A stretch of DNA of 64,000 nt from Flavobacteriales bacterium (GCA_013204105.1 JABMOM010000032.1:62001-126000); one strand, 5' to 3'. Positions 8,346 through 17,424 are shown, counted from the first letter of the stretch. The notes: generated by a model not told the origin, from the sequence alone. Program-made: numbers and translations.

Positions 8346-9332
8346 CTATAGAAGAAAACCATTGATGGGTTCAACAGGACTTGGAATGTCCGTGTCATCG
8401 ATCATTTCCCTCATGTCGATCTCAATACCTCTTGAGATGGAGCTTATGGGAATATCGTTATAGGTCCCTTCGAAGGGATTTTCAGAATAGTCGCCAATCT
8501 TTTCCATCAGCATGAAGATCCAAATGACGAGAGCTGATATGAAAGGTGATATCCAAAAAAGCATCCCCGGTTGGTTCTTGAATACATCGACCAAACCAAA
8601 GGGCACAAAGACGCAGAAGACAATGGAGAGCCAGAGCGCCGTGGAAGCGTATTGCCGTGGAAAAGGAAAATTCTTGATGCGTTCGGATTTGCCTTGGTCC
8701 GCGTAAAAACTCACGATGAGCTGATGAAATTCCATGTGACGGAAGTCATCCATATGATGGTCATCCTTTATCGCTTGAAGTCTTTCGGATTGATGCCTGA
8801 GCAGTTGGGTAGCGCAATTGGAGTAGGTCAAGATTTTGTCGAGTTCCTCCTTTGATAAATAGGGTTTGAGTTCAACTGCGAGTTCCCCTTTTAAGTCTTT
8901 GGTAGACTCGGGGCCAAAAAGTGAGTTGAAAATGAGCTCATTGTGTTCCCAGGTTCGAGGGGTGCGCAATTGATGACGCAAGGCGGTCAGCCAGGCTATG
9001 TGTCGATAGATGAGCTCTCTGCGTAAAGCGTCTTGTTTTTCACCTTGAATGAGGGAGCAGGCAGCGGCTCCAAGAGACCTGCTGTTGTTGACAATGCTCC
9101 CCCAAATTTTACGCGCCTCCCAGGTCCTGTCGTATGAACTGTTGTTCTTGAAACCCAAGTAAAAGGCAACGGCAATACCAATCACGCTCAAGGGCTGCCA
9201 TGGAAGTGCTACATAGAAGTCTGTGAAGTAGGACCCAGCTGCAATTACCGAAGCATAAATGAAACCTAGGATGAAGGGTTTTTTGGACCAATTGAAGGTC
9301 ATCCAAAACCCGTAATTTCTTTCGATGTACAT
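8346..9332 (-). CDS. Bestrophin-like (UPF0187) anion channel, copy B
   Basis: 328 aa inner-membrane protein of the bacterial bestrophin family, which form pentameric ion channels. Hallmarks are the conserved GFKNNSSYDRTWEARKIWG near residues 60-80, the paired hydrophobic helices before and after the cytosolic helical region, LLRHQSERLQAIK, and DYSENPFEGTYNDIPI near the C-terminus. It lies about 80 bases downstream of a paralogue on the same strand with the same length and motif order, so the pair arose by tandem duplication. Which ion it carries cannot be read from the sequence. Confidence 0.9.
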   Translation of the reverse strand: MYIERNYGFWMTFNWSKKPFILGFIYASVIAAGSYFTDFYVALPWQPLSVIGIAVAFYLGFKNNSSYDRTWEARKIWGSIVNNSRSLGAAACSLIQGEKQDALRRELIYRHIAWLTALRHQLRTPRTWEHNELIFNSLFGPESTKDLKGELAVELKPYLSKEELDKILTYSNCATQLLRHQSERLQAIKDDHHMDDFRHMEFHQLIVSFYADQGKSERIKNFPFPRQYASTALWLSIVFCVFVPFGLVDVFKNQPGMLFWISPFISALVIWIFMLMEKIGDYSENPFEGTYNDIPISSISRGIEIDMREMIDDTDIPSPVEPINGFLL

Positions 9333-9413
9333 GTTGTTTGGCTATTAAGTTGACAATATACCTCTTCCTTTCAGTTCCTTGAAAATCTCGAAACGTCGAT
9401 CTAATGAGCGTGG

Positions 9414-10460
9414 TTAGAGTAGCACGTTGTTCACTGGTTGAATGGCCGGGGGGAGATCTGTCTCTCCTAGCATTTCCCGCAGGTCGATCTCGATCGTCCT
9501 GCACAGCGCTAACATAGGAATGTCGTTTCCCAGCCCTTCGAAGGGGTTTTCGCTGTAGTCGCCTACCAACTCCATCATGATGTATACCCAGCCTACTAGG
9601 GCCACAAAAGGAACCGATACCCAGTGCCCCCAAGCCGGACTCAATTCCATAAAGGCGGGAATCATTCCGAACGGCAAAAGGATGATGAAAAGGGAGACGA
9701 AAACAAAGCTCATCGAAGCGTATTGACGCGGTAATGGAAACTTCTTGATGCGTTCGCATTTCCCTTGATGCGTATAAAAATCATTCAACACTTGCTGCAT
9801 TTCCATGTGCCTGAAATCGTCAATGAGGTGGTCTGCACGGAGTGTTTTAAGCTCTTGTGATTGATTGTCGATCAGCTGCGTTGCCGTATTCTGAAAGTTG
9901 ATCACTTTTTCGAGCTCACTTTTATCAAGTAATAGGTTGAGTTCCTTGCGTGTGACATCTTCCCCGAGCATTCCAATACCAAAGCTGTTTTTTCTAGAAT
10001 CATAGAAGCGCTTTACCCAACCAGTGTGACTGTCTCGAAGGTGCTCCCATTGCGTGGGAATGAGCAGTTGATCACGTAAGACGTAGAGCCAGGCTATGTG
10101 TCTATAAACCAAACGTTTGTGCACGGCGCTGATTTCCGCCTCCGACAAGGGGGAATCCTTAAATTGATTGCCGATAAATCCTTTCACGACGGTGCCCCAC
10201 ATCCTGCTGCTGTTTACGATGGCACCCCAAATTTTGCGGGCCTCCCAAAGTCGATCGTATGCACTGTTGTTCTTGAAGCCGATGTAAAAAGCCACCGCAG
10301 TACCCATGATAGAAAGGGGTAGCCACGGAATTTTCATCCATTCGAAATGAAAATAGTGATAGATTGTTGCCATCAGTATGGCCCACAATGAAAGCCATAT
10401 CATGTGAAACCAACTAAAGGAAATGATACCCAATAAGTCGATGTTCTTTTTTACGATCAT
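9414..10460 (-). CDS. Bestrophin-like (UPF0187) anion channel, copy A
   Basis: 348 aa paralogue of the gene at 8346-9332. It shares GFKNNSAYDRLWEARKIWGAIVN, DDFRHMEMQQVLNDFY, FPLPRQYAS and DYSENPFEGLGNDIPM. Four hydrophobic segments are visible, two in the first 60 residues and two around residues 235-290. The upstream stretch contains TATATTGT about 22 bases before the ATG; a near-identical TATATTGT lies before copy B, so both may have their own promoter of a variant type. Confidence 0.9.
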   Translation of the reverse strand: MIVKKNIDLLGIISFSWFHMIWLSLWAILMATIYHYFHFEWMKIPWLPLSIMGTAVAFYIGFKNNSAYDRLWEARKIWGAIVNSSRMWGTVVKGFIGNQFKDSPLSEAEISAVHKRLVYRHIAWLYVLRDQLLIPTQWEHLRDSHTGWVKRFYDSRKNSFGIGMLGEDVTRKELNLLLDKSELEKVINFQNTATQLIDNQSQELKTLRADHLIDDFRHMEMQQVLNDFYTHQGKCERIKKFPLPRQYASMSFVFVSLFIILLPFGMIPAFMELSPAWGHWVSVPFVALVGWVYIMMELVGDYSENPFEGLGNDIPMLALCRTIEIDLREMLGETDLPPAIQPVNNVLL

Positions 10461-10487
10461 AAGTTCAGATTGATGGTTACAATATAG

Positions 10488-11156
10488 TTATCGCGCAGCC
10501 AATGCATTGATCATTCCCGGATCTAGGATGCTTCTGTCCGTTTCATATTCAGGTGCGTTGATCATGGCAAGGCCGATTCTGGTGGTGTCAGTAATGGAAT
10601 TAGGGGAGATCTTTTCAATGAGCTTGAGAAGCCAGGTGAGGTAAGTGTACATGAATCGGTAGGCCTTGGTTCTCGATTGGATACCGCGCAACGGAATGAT
10701 GCCGCCTGGCCGAAACATGATGGCTTTTTTAAACCCTAGTTTCATCAAATCATTTTCTGTCTTTCCCTTTACGCGTGCCCACATCATGCGTCCTTTTTCG
10801 GAACTGTCTGTTGATTGTCCAGAAACGTAAATGAAAGTCATGGCTGGGTTCATTTGAACAAGCGTCTTGGCAACGGATAATGTGTAGTCATAGGTCACCT
10901 TCGTGTAGTCGGCTTCGCTCATCCCTGCTGCGCTGATCCCCAGACAAAAAAAACAGGCGTCATAGCCTTGCAATTCCAAGGTTATTGCGCGCAAATCCAT
11001 CAAATGAGCATGCTTTATTTGCTGCAGCTTTGGATGCTTAAGTTCAAGGCTCGAGCGCCCAAGGCTGAGCACTGTTTCAATGTTCGGGTGGTCTAAGCAT
11101 TCTAGAAGAACGCCTTTCCCGATCATGCCTGTTGCACCGAGAATGATTGCTTTCAT
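10488..11156 (-). CDS. NAD(P)-binding Rossmann-fold protein (NmrA/SDR-like epimerase family)
   Basis: 222 aa atypical short-chain dehydrogenase/epimerase-type protein. The cofactor motif ILGATGMIGKGVLLE is at the N-terminus, followed by CFFCLGISAAGMSE and FIYVSGQSTDSSEKG, with RPGGIIPLRG in the substrate region. No YxxxK catalytic pair is evident, as in many NmrA/HTATIP2-like members, so it may be a redox sensor or an oxidoreductase of unknown substrate. It is the last gene of the run headed by the TetR gene at 13361. Confidence 0.78.
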   Translation of the reverse strand: MKAIILGATGMIGKGVLLECLDHPNIETVLSLGRSSLELKHPKLQQIKHAHLMDLRAITLELQGYDACFFCLGISAAGMSEADYTKVTYDYTLSVAKTLVQMNPAMTFIYVSGQSTDSSEKGRMMWARVKGKTENDLMKLGFKKAIMFRPGGIIPLRGIQSRTKAYRFMYTYLTWLLKLIEKISPNSITDTTRIGLAMINAPEYETDRSILDPGMINALAAR

Positions 11157-11199
11157 AAGAGAGTGTTCGTTTGTTCAGTGCGGATTGGCCCCGATAATG

Positions 11200-12228
11200 T
11201 TACTTCCACCAGGGGGTGGTTTTATCTGTCGATGAGAATAGGGACCCCAATTGCGGGGTGAGAATGGTAAGCGACTCGTCTTGAGCGGCTGCGCTGAAAC
11301 GTTCAGCTGGCTCTGTCCATGTGTGCAGGGAAAGTGAGAACCCTCCCCAGTGCACAGGTACCCCAACTTGCACCTTTGAATCAAGAGCAGCTTGAACGAC
11401 TTCTTCCGGGTACATGTGGATTTGATGCCAATGTTTATTGTACTGTCCGCATTCCATAAACCCAATATCGAAGGGTCCGAATTTGTCTCCAACAGCTTTG
11501 AAGTGATCCCCATAACCGCCGTCACCGCTCCAGTAAAAGTTGAAGTCTTCAGACCGGATTACCCAACCACCCCACAACGAAGTGGCTCTATCGGTCAGTC
11601 CTCTGCCAGAGAAGTGTCGGGAAGGAGTGAAGTGGAATTCCAAACCGTCCAGCGTTGCAGTGTTCCACCAGTCAAACTCTCTGATCCGATCACTTTCTAT
11701 TCCCCAAGCTTCGAGATGCCTTCCAACGCCTAAGGCTACGTACCACTTATCGGTCTTTGCGCGCAATCTTCGGATGCTCTCTAGGTCTAAATGGTCATAG
11801 TGATCATGGGTCATCAATACGAGGTCGATTGGAGGCAGCTCCTCGATCAAGTCCAAGGTGGATTCAGAGAAACGTTTCGTTCTGAACGGCGCGATGGGCG
11901 AAGCATCAGGGCCCATCATGGGATCTACGAAGATGGTTTTATCCTTCCAGCGAATCAACACGGCTGAATGGCCGTACCAAATGAATTTGGGTGCCGCGCT
12001 GGGGGCTATGAATGACGGCAGGTCAAATGCTTCGACCGGCAAAGGCGACGACGGATTTCGCCCTTTGGTCTTGAAGAATTGCTCGTACAACAACTTCGGC
12101 ATGGAGTGGAAGGAAATATCCATGGTTGTCGTTTCCATGTTGTAGAATTTTCCTTGTTTCCATTGCTCAGACCGAGCGTACTTCTCGCTGAGTGCCTTGG
12201 TGAGTTTTCCTCCGAATTGTTTGGTCAT
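11200..12228 (-). CDS. Metallo-beta-lactamase-fold hydrolase (NAPE-PLD/UlaG-like)
   Basis: 342 aa. The di-metal motif THDHYDHLD (HxHxDH) is near residue 140, followed by PSRHFSGRGLTDR and the metal Asp region YWSGDGGYGDHF, and a late PVHWGGFSLSLH. This order matches the N-acyl-phosphatidylethanolamine phospholipase D-like branch of the fold, which includes lipid and cyclic-ester hydrolases. No signal peptide is visible, so it is probably cytoplasmic. It lies between the interrupted SDR gene and the NmrA-like gene, 35-45 bases from each, and is probably in the same transcript. Confidence 0.85.
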   Translation of the reverse strand: MTKQFGGKLTKALSEKYARSEQWKQGKFYNMETTTMDISFHSMPKLLYEQFFKTKGRNPSSPLPVEAFDLPSFIAPSAAPKFIWYGHSAVLIRWKDKTIFVDPMMGPDASPIAPFRTKRFSESTLDLIEELPPIDLVLMTHDHYDHLDLESIRRLRAKTDKWYVALGVGRHLEAWGIESDRIREFDWWNTATLDGLEFHFTPSRHFSGRGLTDRATSLWGGWVIRSEDFNFYWSGDGGYGDHFKAVGDKFGPFDIGFMECGQYNKHWHQIHMYPEEVVQAALDSKVQVGVPVHWGGFSLSLHTWTEPAERFSAAAQDESLTILTPQLGSLFSSTDKTTPWWK

Positions 12229-12263
12229 AGCATGTGTTGTTTCTCCGTATACTGCGAGCTGCG

Positions 12264-13322
12264 TCAGATCAACTTGTGGTCTATCAATACCTGGAAAGAG
12301 TCTTCCATTGTCTCTGTGAGTGGTTTGAATTCCATGCCTAGGTCCTTTTTGATCTTTGAATTATCTGCATTCCACGGAATGTTCACGTTGTCTCGTATGA
12401 ATCTTCTGCTAAAGGCTTTATTCACCAAGGGGCCGACGAGAACGAGCAGCCATTTGGGGAGTGCCCGCGTCGGAAGCGGATAGGATGAACCATACTTCGG
12501 TTGCAGCGTTTTAGCGAGCTCAAGAATGTTGGTGTTGTGGCCTGAAGTAATATAACGTCCCTTGGCTTCAGGATAGAAACCCGCTCGGAGGTGTGCCTCG
12601 GCTACATCCCGCACATCCACTACTCCTACTCCAAGCATGGGCGCTCCTGCCTTCATGGTGCCATTTCCCAATTGTTCCAAAACGCGGTAACTCTCAGAGG
12701 TGACAGAAGCGGCATTCAATGCTGGTCCGAGCACAAAGCTTGGGTTGACGGTGACGAGGTCCCATCGATCCTGCCGCTCATTGATTTCCCAAGCCTTCTT
12801 TTCTGCAAGTGTCTTGGAATAGGAATAAGGTTAGTAGGTCAATGAAGCCGTTTTATTCCACATGGATTCCGTCAATTTCTTGCCGGGAGCGTTCACCGTG
12901 TCGATGGCGTCGTTGTAGATGGCTGCGCAACTGCTGGTGACCACGACCCGTTTCACAGATGCCGTCTTATTGGCCTGCTCCAATACGTTAGCCGTTCCTT
13001 TCACGGCGGGGTCGATCAGGTCTTTTTGCGCGTCCTTGAAATTAAAGGTGAAGGGAGATGCTGTGTGGAATACGACCTCGCACCCCTCCATCGCATCGGC
13101 GTATGATCCTTCTTCCAATAAGTCCGACTTGAAGTATTGGATGCTTCCTGGCAGTGCTTCAGCGAGCTTGTCAAGGTGTTCAATCTTCTTTTTGTCCTGA
13201 GGATTACGGACCGCCGCATGAACGGTCATTCCTTCTTCAAGTAAGCCTTTAACGATCCAGGCGGCTACGTATCCTGTGGCTCCCGTGACTAAGACGGGTT
13301 TCGTTTTATCGGTTATTGTCAT
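12264..13322 (-). pseudogene. SDR aldehyde reductase / epimerase interrupted by an in-frame TAA
   Basis: Reading through one stop gives about 352 residues, the normal length of dihydroflavonol-4-reductase-like aldehyde reductases. The 5' part (12834-13322) has VLVTGATGYVAAWIVKGLLE and VVFHTASPF. The stop codon at 12831-12833 falls just before PYSYSKTLAEKKAW, which carries the catalytic YxxxK. The 3' part continues in the same frame with VTVNPSFVLGPALNAAS and SGHNTNILELAKTL to the stop at 12264. There is no frameshift. Relatives commonly have Gln near this position, and CAA to TAA is one transition (from memory, not checked). It may be a recent pseudogene, a sequencing error or suppressed. It is first in the run downstream of the TetR gene. 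Confidence 0.8.
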
Positions 13323-13335
13323 AATAAGTAATTAA

Positions 13336-13354
13336 TCACTCGCTTAGGGAGTGA
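13336..13354. promoter_or_regulatory. Inverted repeat, candidate TetR operator before the SDR gene
   Basis: TCACTC (13336-13341), a 7-base spacer and GAGTGA (13349-13354). It sits in the 38-base gap between the TetR gene and the SDR gene. It shares the half-site and the left flank TAATCACT with the palindrome upstream of the TetR gene, which suggests one regulator binds both. Confidence 0.5.
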
Positions 13355-13360
13355 AATTTT

Positions 13361-13882
13361 TTAAAGCTTGTATTTGGCTTTGAGTGTGTTTAATATTTCG
13401 GACCTGTGCTCAGGTGGATGCAGAAGAAACGAAGTGGCTGCCCCGTCGATGAACATATAGATCAGCTCTGCTTCCGCAGCAGGGTTTTCATAGCCCAGTT
13501 TTTCAAAGGCATTTCGAAGGGCGAGTTTAACCGGTTCCTGGCTGCTTGCGTCGTAGCTATCGGTTTGCCACTTAAGCGCGTAGGTAAGCCGCCACATCTC
13601 GTATTCCTCTTCTTTAATTTTGAAAGGAAGCGTTAGAATTTTGCTTATCAACTCCTTTGGGTCCGCGGTCATAACGATGTCAGCCATGTGCAGCTTTGCT
13701 GCTTCCATACTCATTTGCAGTACAGCCGCCAGGAGGCCTTCTTTGTTTTTAAAGTGGCGAAAAATCAATCCTTCAGACACGCCAGCCGACCTTGCTACTT
13801 TACTCGTAGAGGTGGATGCATATCCCTCTTGCGCGTATAACTTCAATGCTGATTTGAGAATATTTTTTTGTTTTTCCGTCAC
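13361..13882 (-). CDS. TetR/AcrR family transcriptional regulator
   Basis: 173 aa from a GTG start at 13882. The N-terminal helix-turn-helix is typical: ILKSALKLYAQEGYAST, then STSKVARSAGVSEGLIFRHFKNKEGLL. The C-terminal ligand domain is helical and not assignable. It stands first in a minus-strand run followed by the interrupted SDR gene, the metallo-hydrolase and the NmrA-like gene. A palindrome with AGTGA/TCACT half-sites lies between its -7 box and its start codon, and a similar repeat lies before the next gene, so it probably represses itself and the downstream genes. Confidence 0.88.
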   Translation of the reverse strand: MTEKQKNILKSALKLYAQEGYASTSTSKVARSAGVSEGLIFRHFKNKEGLLAAVLQMSMEAAKLHMADIVMTADPKELISKILTLPFKIKEEEYEMWRLTYALKWQTDSYDASSQEPVKLALRNAFEKLGYENPAAEAELIYMFIDGAATSFLLHPPEHRSEILNTLKAKYKL

Positions 13883-13885
13883 AAT

Positions 13886-13899
13886 AGTGAGTAATCACT
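13886..13899. promoter_or_regulatory. Palindrome, candidate TetR auto-operator
   Basis: AGTGA-GTAA-TCACT, symmetric except for one base pair. It begins 3 bases upstream of the GTG start of the TetR gene and ends 2 bases before a perfect -7 box (TACATTTG on the minus strand, 13902-13909). It would therefore cover the transcription start, the classic position for repression. Confidence 0.6.
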
Positions 13900-13901
13900 T
13901 A

Positions 13902-13909
13902 CAAATGTA
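13902..13909 (-). promoter_or_regulatory. -7 promoter element of the TetR gene
   Basis: TACATTTG on the minus strand, a perfect match to TAnnTTTG. It is 19 bases upstream of the GTG, and the intervening bases hold the palindrome described at 13886-13899. Confidence 0.55.
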
Positions 13910-14023
13910 AAAGGAATACTGAGCGAAGCAATACATGGGCTTTATTTTTTCTTTTTTGGAGAAATAGAGAGGTGTACGTTGATAAAATCCATCCCCGATG
14001 CAACCGTGTGATTCGAACGAACG

Positions 14024-14031
14024 TAGATTTG
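14024..14031 (+). promoter_or_regulatory. Bacteroidota -7 promoter element (leaderless)
   Basis: TAGATTTG, then ATGT, then the ATG at 14036. The 4-base spacing puts the expected transcription start at or next to the start codon. Confidence 0.6.
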
Positions 14032-14035
14032 ATGT

Positions 14036-14920
14036 ATGCGTTCTATTCTTCTCTTCTTCTTGTTCTCGCTGATTGTTGGCGGTGCTACTGCCCAATACAA
14101 GGGCAAGCAAAAGCCTGTTTCTTTTCAGAAGCATTACAATGAGGTGCTTCCTAAGACGCCGCAACACAAAAAGAGTGGGTGGTTATTTGCACCGGGTGCC
14201 ACGTATATGTTGACCCCGTTTGTCTACCAATCACGGACGTTTGATGAGACCGATGGTGCCAAGTTCGACGCTCGGGCTCGAGGCATTGGAAAACCAGGCA
14301 TATATGGTGAGGTAGGGCGCTATCAAATGCTTGAATATTGGTACTTCTTCAAGTACATGGATTATGGTATTTCTTATACAGGATTGAGAGGAAATGAACG
14401 TGCGAATGGCCAATACGTTTCTATTCCTGCTGAAGCGGAGCTTTCGCCGATCGAGCAAACCCAGGGTACGTTTGAGTTTCATTACGCCCAGGCCTTCGTG
14501 AATTTCAATCACGTTTGGCGCATCAGTAAGTATAACTTCATTCAAAACTCGATCGGCGCAAACGCCGGCTATGCATTTTTAGCGAACCAAGGAGGTACGT
14601 CGCTCTCTCCAGTTGGGTATGAGAATCCAGGTAAAATAGCCGCACAATTGCACTATAAACTTGGTTTCGGCATCAAGATGCGTGGCAATTGGTTGTTGAT
14701 CCCGTCCATAGAAACGCCGATCCTCAATGGCTGGCCATGGGAGAACGGGCGCTCCACATATGGCTTCTTCGCGAGTCGCTATCGCCCGCTCATCTTTAGC
14801 TTGCGCTTCTTCTTCATCAGAAATGCCAATACCTTGGACTGTACACCCGTCCGCACAAGGGAGGGATTGAAGATGCCGACCGACATGGATAAGCAGCAGC
14901 AGATGGAAAAGGTGAAGTAA
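14036..14920 (+). CDS. Secreted beta-strand-rich protein, probable outer-membrane protein
   Basis: 294 aa with a signal peptide ending in GGATAQ. The mature protein is rich in aromatic residues and short strands (YWYFFKYMDYGISYTGL; RISKYNFIQNSIGANAGYAF; LHYKLGFGIKMRGNWLLIPS), followed by a polar tail with a Gln-rich end. That fits an outer-membrane barrel-like protein but no family was recognised. It is transcribed away from the TetR gene and followed after about 50 bases by the hydrolase-OsmC gene, with which it may be co-transcribed. Confidence 0.7.
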   Translation: MRSILLFFLFSLIVGGATAQYKGKQKPVSFQKHYNEVLPKTPQHKKSGWLFAPGATYMLTPFVYQSRTFDETDGAKFDARARGIGKPGIYGEVGRYQMLEYWYFFKYMDYGISYTGLRGNERANGQYVSIPAEAELSPIEQTQGTFEFHYAQAFVNFNHVWRISKYNFIQNSIGANAGYAFLANQGGTSLSPVGYENPGKIAAQLHYKLGFGIKMRGNWLLIPSIETPILNGWPWENGRSTYGFFASRYRPLIFSLRFFFIRNANTLDCTPVRTREGLKMPTDMDKQQQMEKVK

Positions 14921-14974
14921 GCTGTAAGGGAGACCGCTGTCGGGCTTCATTCATTGAAAGATTACCTTTCAAGC

Positions 14975-16201
14975 ATGAAGGACCCACGACTGAAAATCCC
15001 GAATTCTAGAGGCCATTTACTCAGCGCGACGCTTGAGCTTCCCTCGGATCAACATCCGCATTCCTACGCCATTTTCGCGCATTGTTTTACGTGCAGTAGC
15101 TCCTTGGCAGCGGCGCGCAACATCAGTCGTTCATTGACGGCCCATGGTTTCGGTGTTGTGCGATTTGACTTTACCGGATTGGGTAAAAGTCAGGGGGAGT
15201 TTGCGGACAGTCATTTTTCAGCCAACGTTGATGACTTGATCGCTGTCCATGATTACATGTCCGAGCATTATAACGCCCCGAAGCTGCTGATCGGACATTC
15301 CTTGGGAGGGGCTGCTGTGATTGTGGCGGCTTCAAAGATCGATGCAGTGAAGGCGGTTGCTACGGTGGGAGCGCCTTCGAGTGTGGCCCACACTAAGCAA
15401 CACTTTTCGCATCAGCTGGAAGAGATGCAAGAAAAGGGAGACATAGAGGTGAATATCGGGGGAAGGCCATTTACGATCGATCGGACCTTCATCCAAGATT
15501 TTGACAAGATTGACCTGCTCGATGTGGTGCGTAACCTGCGAAAGCCACTGCTCATTATGCATGCTCCGTTTGATAAAACGGTAGGCATTGACAGCGCTCA
15601 GGAATTGTACAGCGCTGCGCACCACCCTAAGAGTTTCATCAGTCTGGATGGTGCAGATCATTTGCTCAGCGATGGACGAGATAGTATGTATGTCGGCAGT
15701 GTTATTGGTAGTTGGGTGCAACGTTATTTTTCGGTACCGGCGAAGAAGGAGACCGATACGGGGGATGAGCAAGTGGTTGGAAGATTGGACCTCAGGGAAG
15801 GGCATTTCACCACCGAGATTCAAACCAAGCATCACCACTTGACAGCAGACGAACCAAAAGATGTGGGAGGAGATGATTTTGGTCCTTCTCCGTATGAATT
15901 ATTGAATGCATCGCTCGCAGCGTGCACGGCTATGACCATCAAGCTATATGCAGAGCGAAAGAAATGGCCATTGGATGAGGTGTTGGTGTATTTGAGTCAT
16001 TCCAAAAAACACATCATTGATATCGGCGAGGATAAAAAGGGAGCCTACTTAGATCACATTTCCAAAAAATTGGTTTTTCATGGCGATCTAAATGCTGAGC
16101 AACGCCTTAAGTTGAAGGAAATAGCCTCTAAGTGTCCAGTTCACAGGACGCTTCTGGGGGAAGTAAGGATTGAAACAGAGTTGTTGGACGCAACTATTTA
16201 G
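14975..16201 (+). CDS. Bifunctional alpha/beta hydrolase - OsmC family protein
   Basis: 408 aa from ATG 14975; a TTG upstream in the same frame is a poorer start. Residues 1 to about 265 are an alpha/beta hydrolase: [10 protein letters not shown] near the oxyanion region, nucleophile elbow IGHSLGGAA, acid in HAPFDKTV and the histidine in LDGADHLLS. Residues from about 275 to the end are an OsmC/Ohr-type domain with [22 protein letters not shown] and the late [10 protein letters not shown], giving the two redox cysteines. OsmC proteins reduce organic peroxides. The fusion suggests hydrolysis of an ester and reduction of a peroxide in one chain. Its stop overlaps the opposing CDGSH gene by 4 bases. 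Confidence 0.9.
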   Translation: MKDPRLKIPNSRGHLLSATLELPSDQHPHSYAIFAHCFTCSSSLAAARNISRSLTAHGFGVVRFDFTGLGKSQGEFADSHFSANVDDLIAVHDYMSEHYNAPKLLIGHSLGGAAVIVAASKIDAVKAVATVGAPSSVAHTKQHFSHQLEEMQEKGDIEVNIGGRPFTIDRTFIQDFDKIDLLDVVRNLRKPLLIMHAPFDKTVGIDSAQELYSAAHHPKSFISLDGADHLLSDGRDSMYVGSVIGSWVQRYFSVPAKKETDTGDEQVVGRLDLREGHFTTEIQTKHHHLTADEPKDVGGDDFGPSPYELLNASLAACTAMTIKLYAERKKWPLDEVLVYLSHSKKHIIDIGEDKKGAYLDHISKKLVFHGDLNAEQRLKLKEIASKCPVHRTLLGEVRIETELLDATI

Positions 16202-16632
16202 TCGGCCGTCCAGTTGTTCTTTCTGTGAGAGCCGTCGCAATAAGGTTTGCTTCCAGACATTCCACAGCGACACAAAGCCGTGGTCTTTTCTCGACGTTCT
16301 TTTGTTCCGTTTGGATGCTGCAATTCAATCGTTCCATGCACAAGCAGCGGTCCGTTGTCGGTGATCTCCACTTGCGTCTCTGCTGAAATCGATTCTTGGC
16401 TAGGCTTTCCTTCGCTGTTGCGATACCAGCTCAATGCTCCAGAAGGACATGTTTCCACCTGAGCGATGATCTCATTGGTAGAGGCGCCTTCTACATTGAT
16501 CCATGGTTTGCCTTTTGGATTAAATACCGTTCCCAGGCCTCTCCAACATTTTTCTGAATGGATGCAAGTATTGGGTTTCCAAACAACGGTAATCTCACCG
16601 TTGGTATACTCTTTCACGATGTTAGCGCTCAT
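16198..16632 (-). CDS. YjdI-type 4Fe-4S mono-cluster domain fused to a CDGSH iron-sulfur domain
   Basis: 144 aa. The first half is a divergent mono-cluster ferredoxin of the YjdI/Fer4_19 type: [11 protein letters not shown] and CPSGALSWY. The second half is a CDGSH zinc-finger-like 2Fe-2S domain with [16 protein letters not shown]. Both are electron-transfer or cluster-storage modules, probably cytoplasmic. The start codon overlaps the stop of the upstream sulfotransferase-like gene (16629-16632, ATGA type), indicating translational coupling. Confidence 0.88.
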   Translation of the reverse strand: MSANIVKEYTNGEITVVWKPNTCIHSEKCWRGLGTVFNPKGKPWINVEGASTNEIIAQVETCPSGALSWYRNSEGKPSQESISAETQVEITDNGPLLVHGTIELQHPNGTKERREKTTALCRCGMSGSKPYCDGSHRKNNWTAD

Positions 16633-17363
16633 GTTTTCGGTTGGTAATTGTTCTGAAGGTGAAAGGTGGTTTCGCTTTCAAGACGTTCGAACTGTAATTT
16701 TTCGCAAACTACAGGATCAATCATTTCAGAAATGACGCGGAAGTGCTTTGGATCGAATTCTTCCAAATAGGATCCTTCTGTGTAATACTTCTTCCGCTTG
16801 AAATTGAATTTCTTACTCATGCCTACCGCCTTAGGATTGTGCCACTCCTTGGCTTTTCGTGTCATGCCAAACCTGTCTTCAATCCGTTCTAAAGAAGGTC
16901 CCAGATCCTTGAGCAGGTCTTTGTATCGGATGATGTGGACACGGTCAGGAGCCTCTTGTTGAAATTGTAGCCATTTCCCGTAAAAAAGGTTCCATTCCAA
17001 AATAAATTGTCCGTTGGCGTCTTTCTTTAGGAAGTTGATCTCTGTGGTTCGATGGGCGTAACGCAAATAGCTCAAGTACCACCCATACGGATCCTTGACA
17101 ACCACCACGTACTTGAGGTCTTTCTTCTTTGTCAAGCCACTTACGTGTGCATCGAAAGACTGAAAAGTGGGATAGTAAAATTCATTGAGATAATAAAGGC
17201 TAGGCACCAAATGCTTCTGTTCATACAAACGGAAATGCTTGTGTGTAGGAAGGCTTTTCGGGTAGTGCTCATTCCAGAAGGAAGTGTGCTTGAAGTTCTC
17301 AAGAATGAGAGCTTCCGTATAGTTCGTTCCCGAACGCTGCAGGCCGTAAATCATCAAGTCCAT
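16629..17363 (-). CDS. Sulfotransferase-like P-loop protein
   Basis: 244 aa from ATG 17363; a TTG at 17387 and an ATG at 17354 are alternative starts. The N-terminal MIYGLQRSGTNYTEALI is a PAPS-type P-loop with the 5'-phosphosulfate-binding RSGTN, and VVVKDPYGWYLSYLR is the 3'-phosphate-binding segment of sulfotransferases. The substrate is unknown. It overlaps the YjdI-CDGSH gene by 4 bases. A perfect TATGTTTG box (17398-17405, minus strand) could be its promoter. Confidence 0.75.
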   Translation of the reverse strand: MDLMIYGLQRSGTNYTEALILENFKHTSFWNEHYPKSLPTHKHFRLYEQKHLVPSLYYLNEFYYPTFQSFDAHVSGLTKKKDLKYVVVVKDPYGWYLSYLRYAHRTTEINFLKKDANGQFILEWNLFYGKWLQFQQEAPDRVHIIRYKDLLKDLGPSLERIEDRFGMTRKAKEWHNPKAVGMSKKFNFKRKKYYTEGSYLEEFDPKHFRVISEMIDPVVCEKLQFERLESETTFHLQNNYQPKT

Positions 17364-17424
17364 AGGAGAAAGAAAAAGCGCATCCAAGGACGCGCTTCAA
17401 ACATAATTATATTAACAAGACGAC

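Noticed and set aside
9109-9759. 216-codon open frame overlapping both bestrophin genes on the same strand
   Set aside because: It runs in another frame through two genuine genes and contains only frame-shifted bestrophin sequence.
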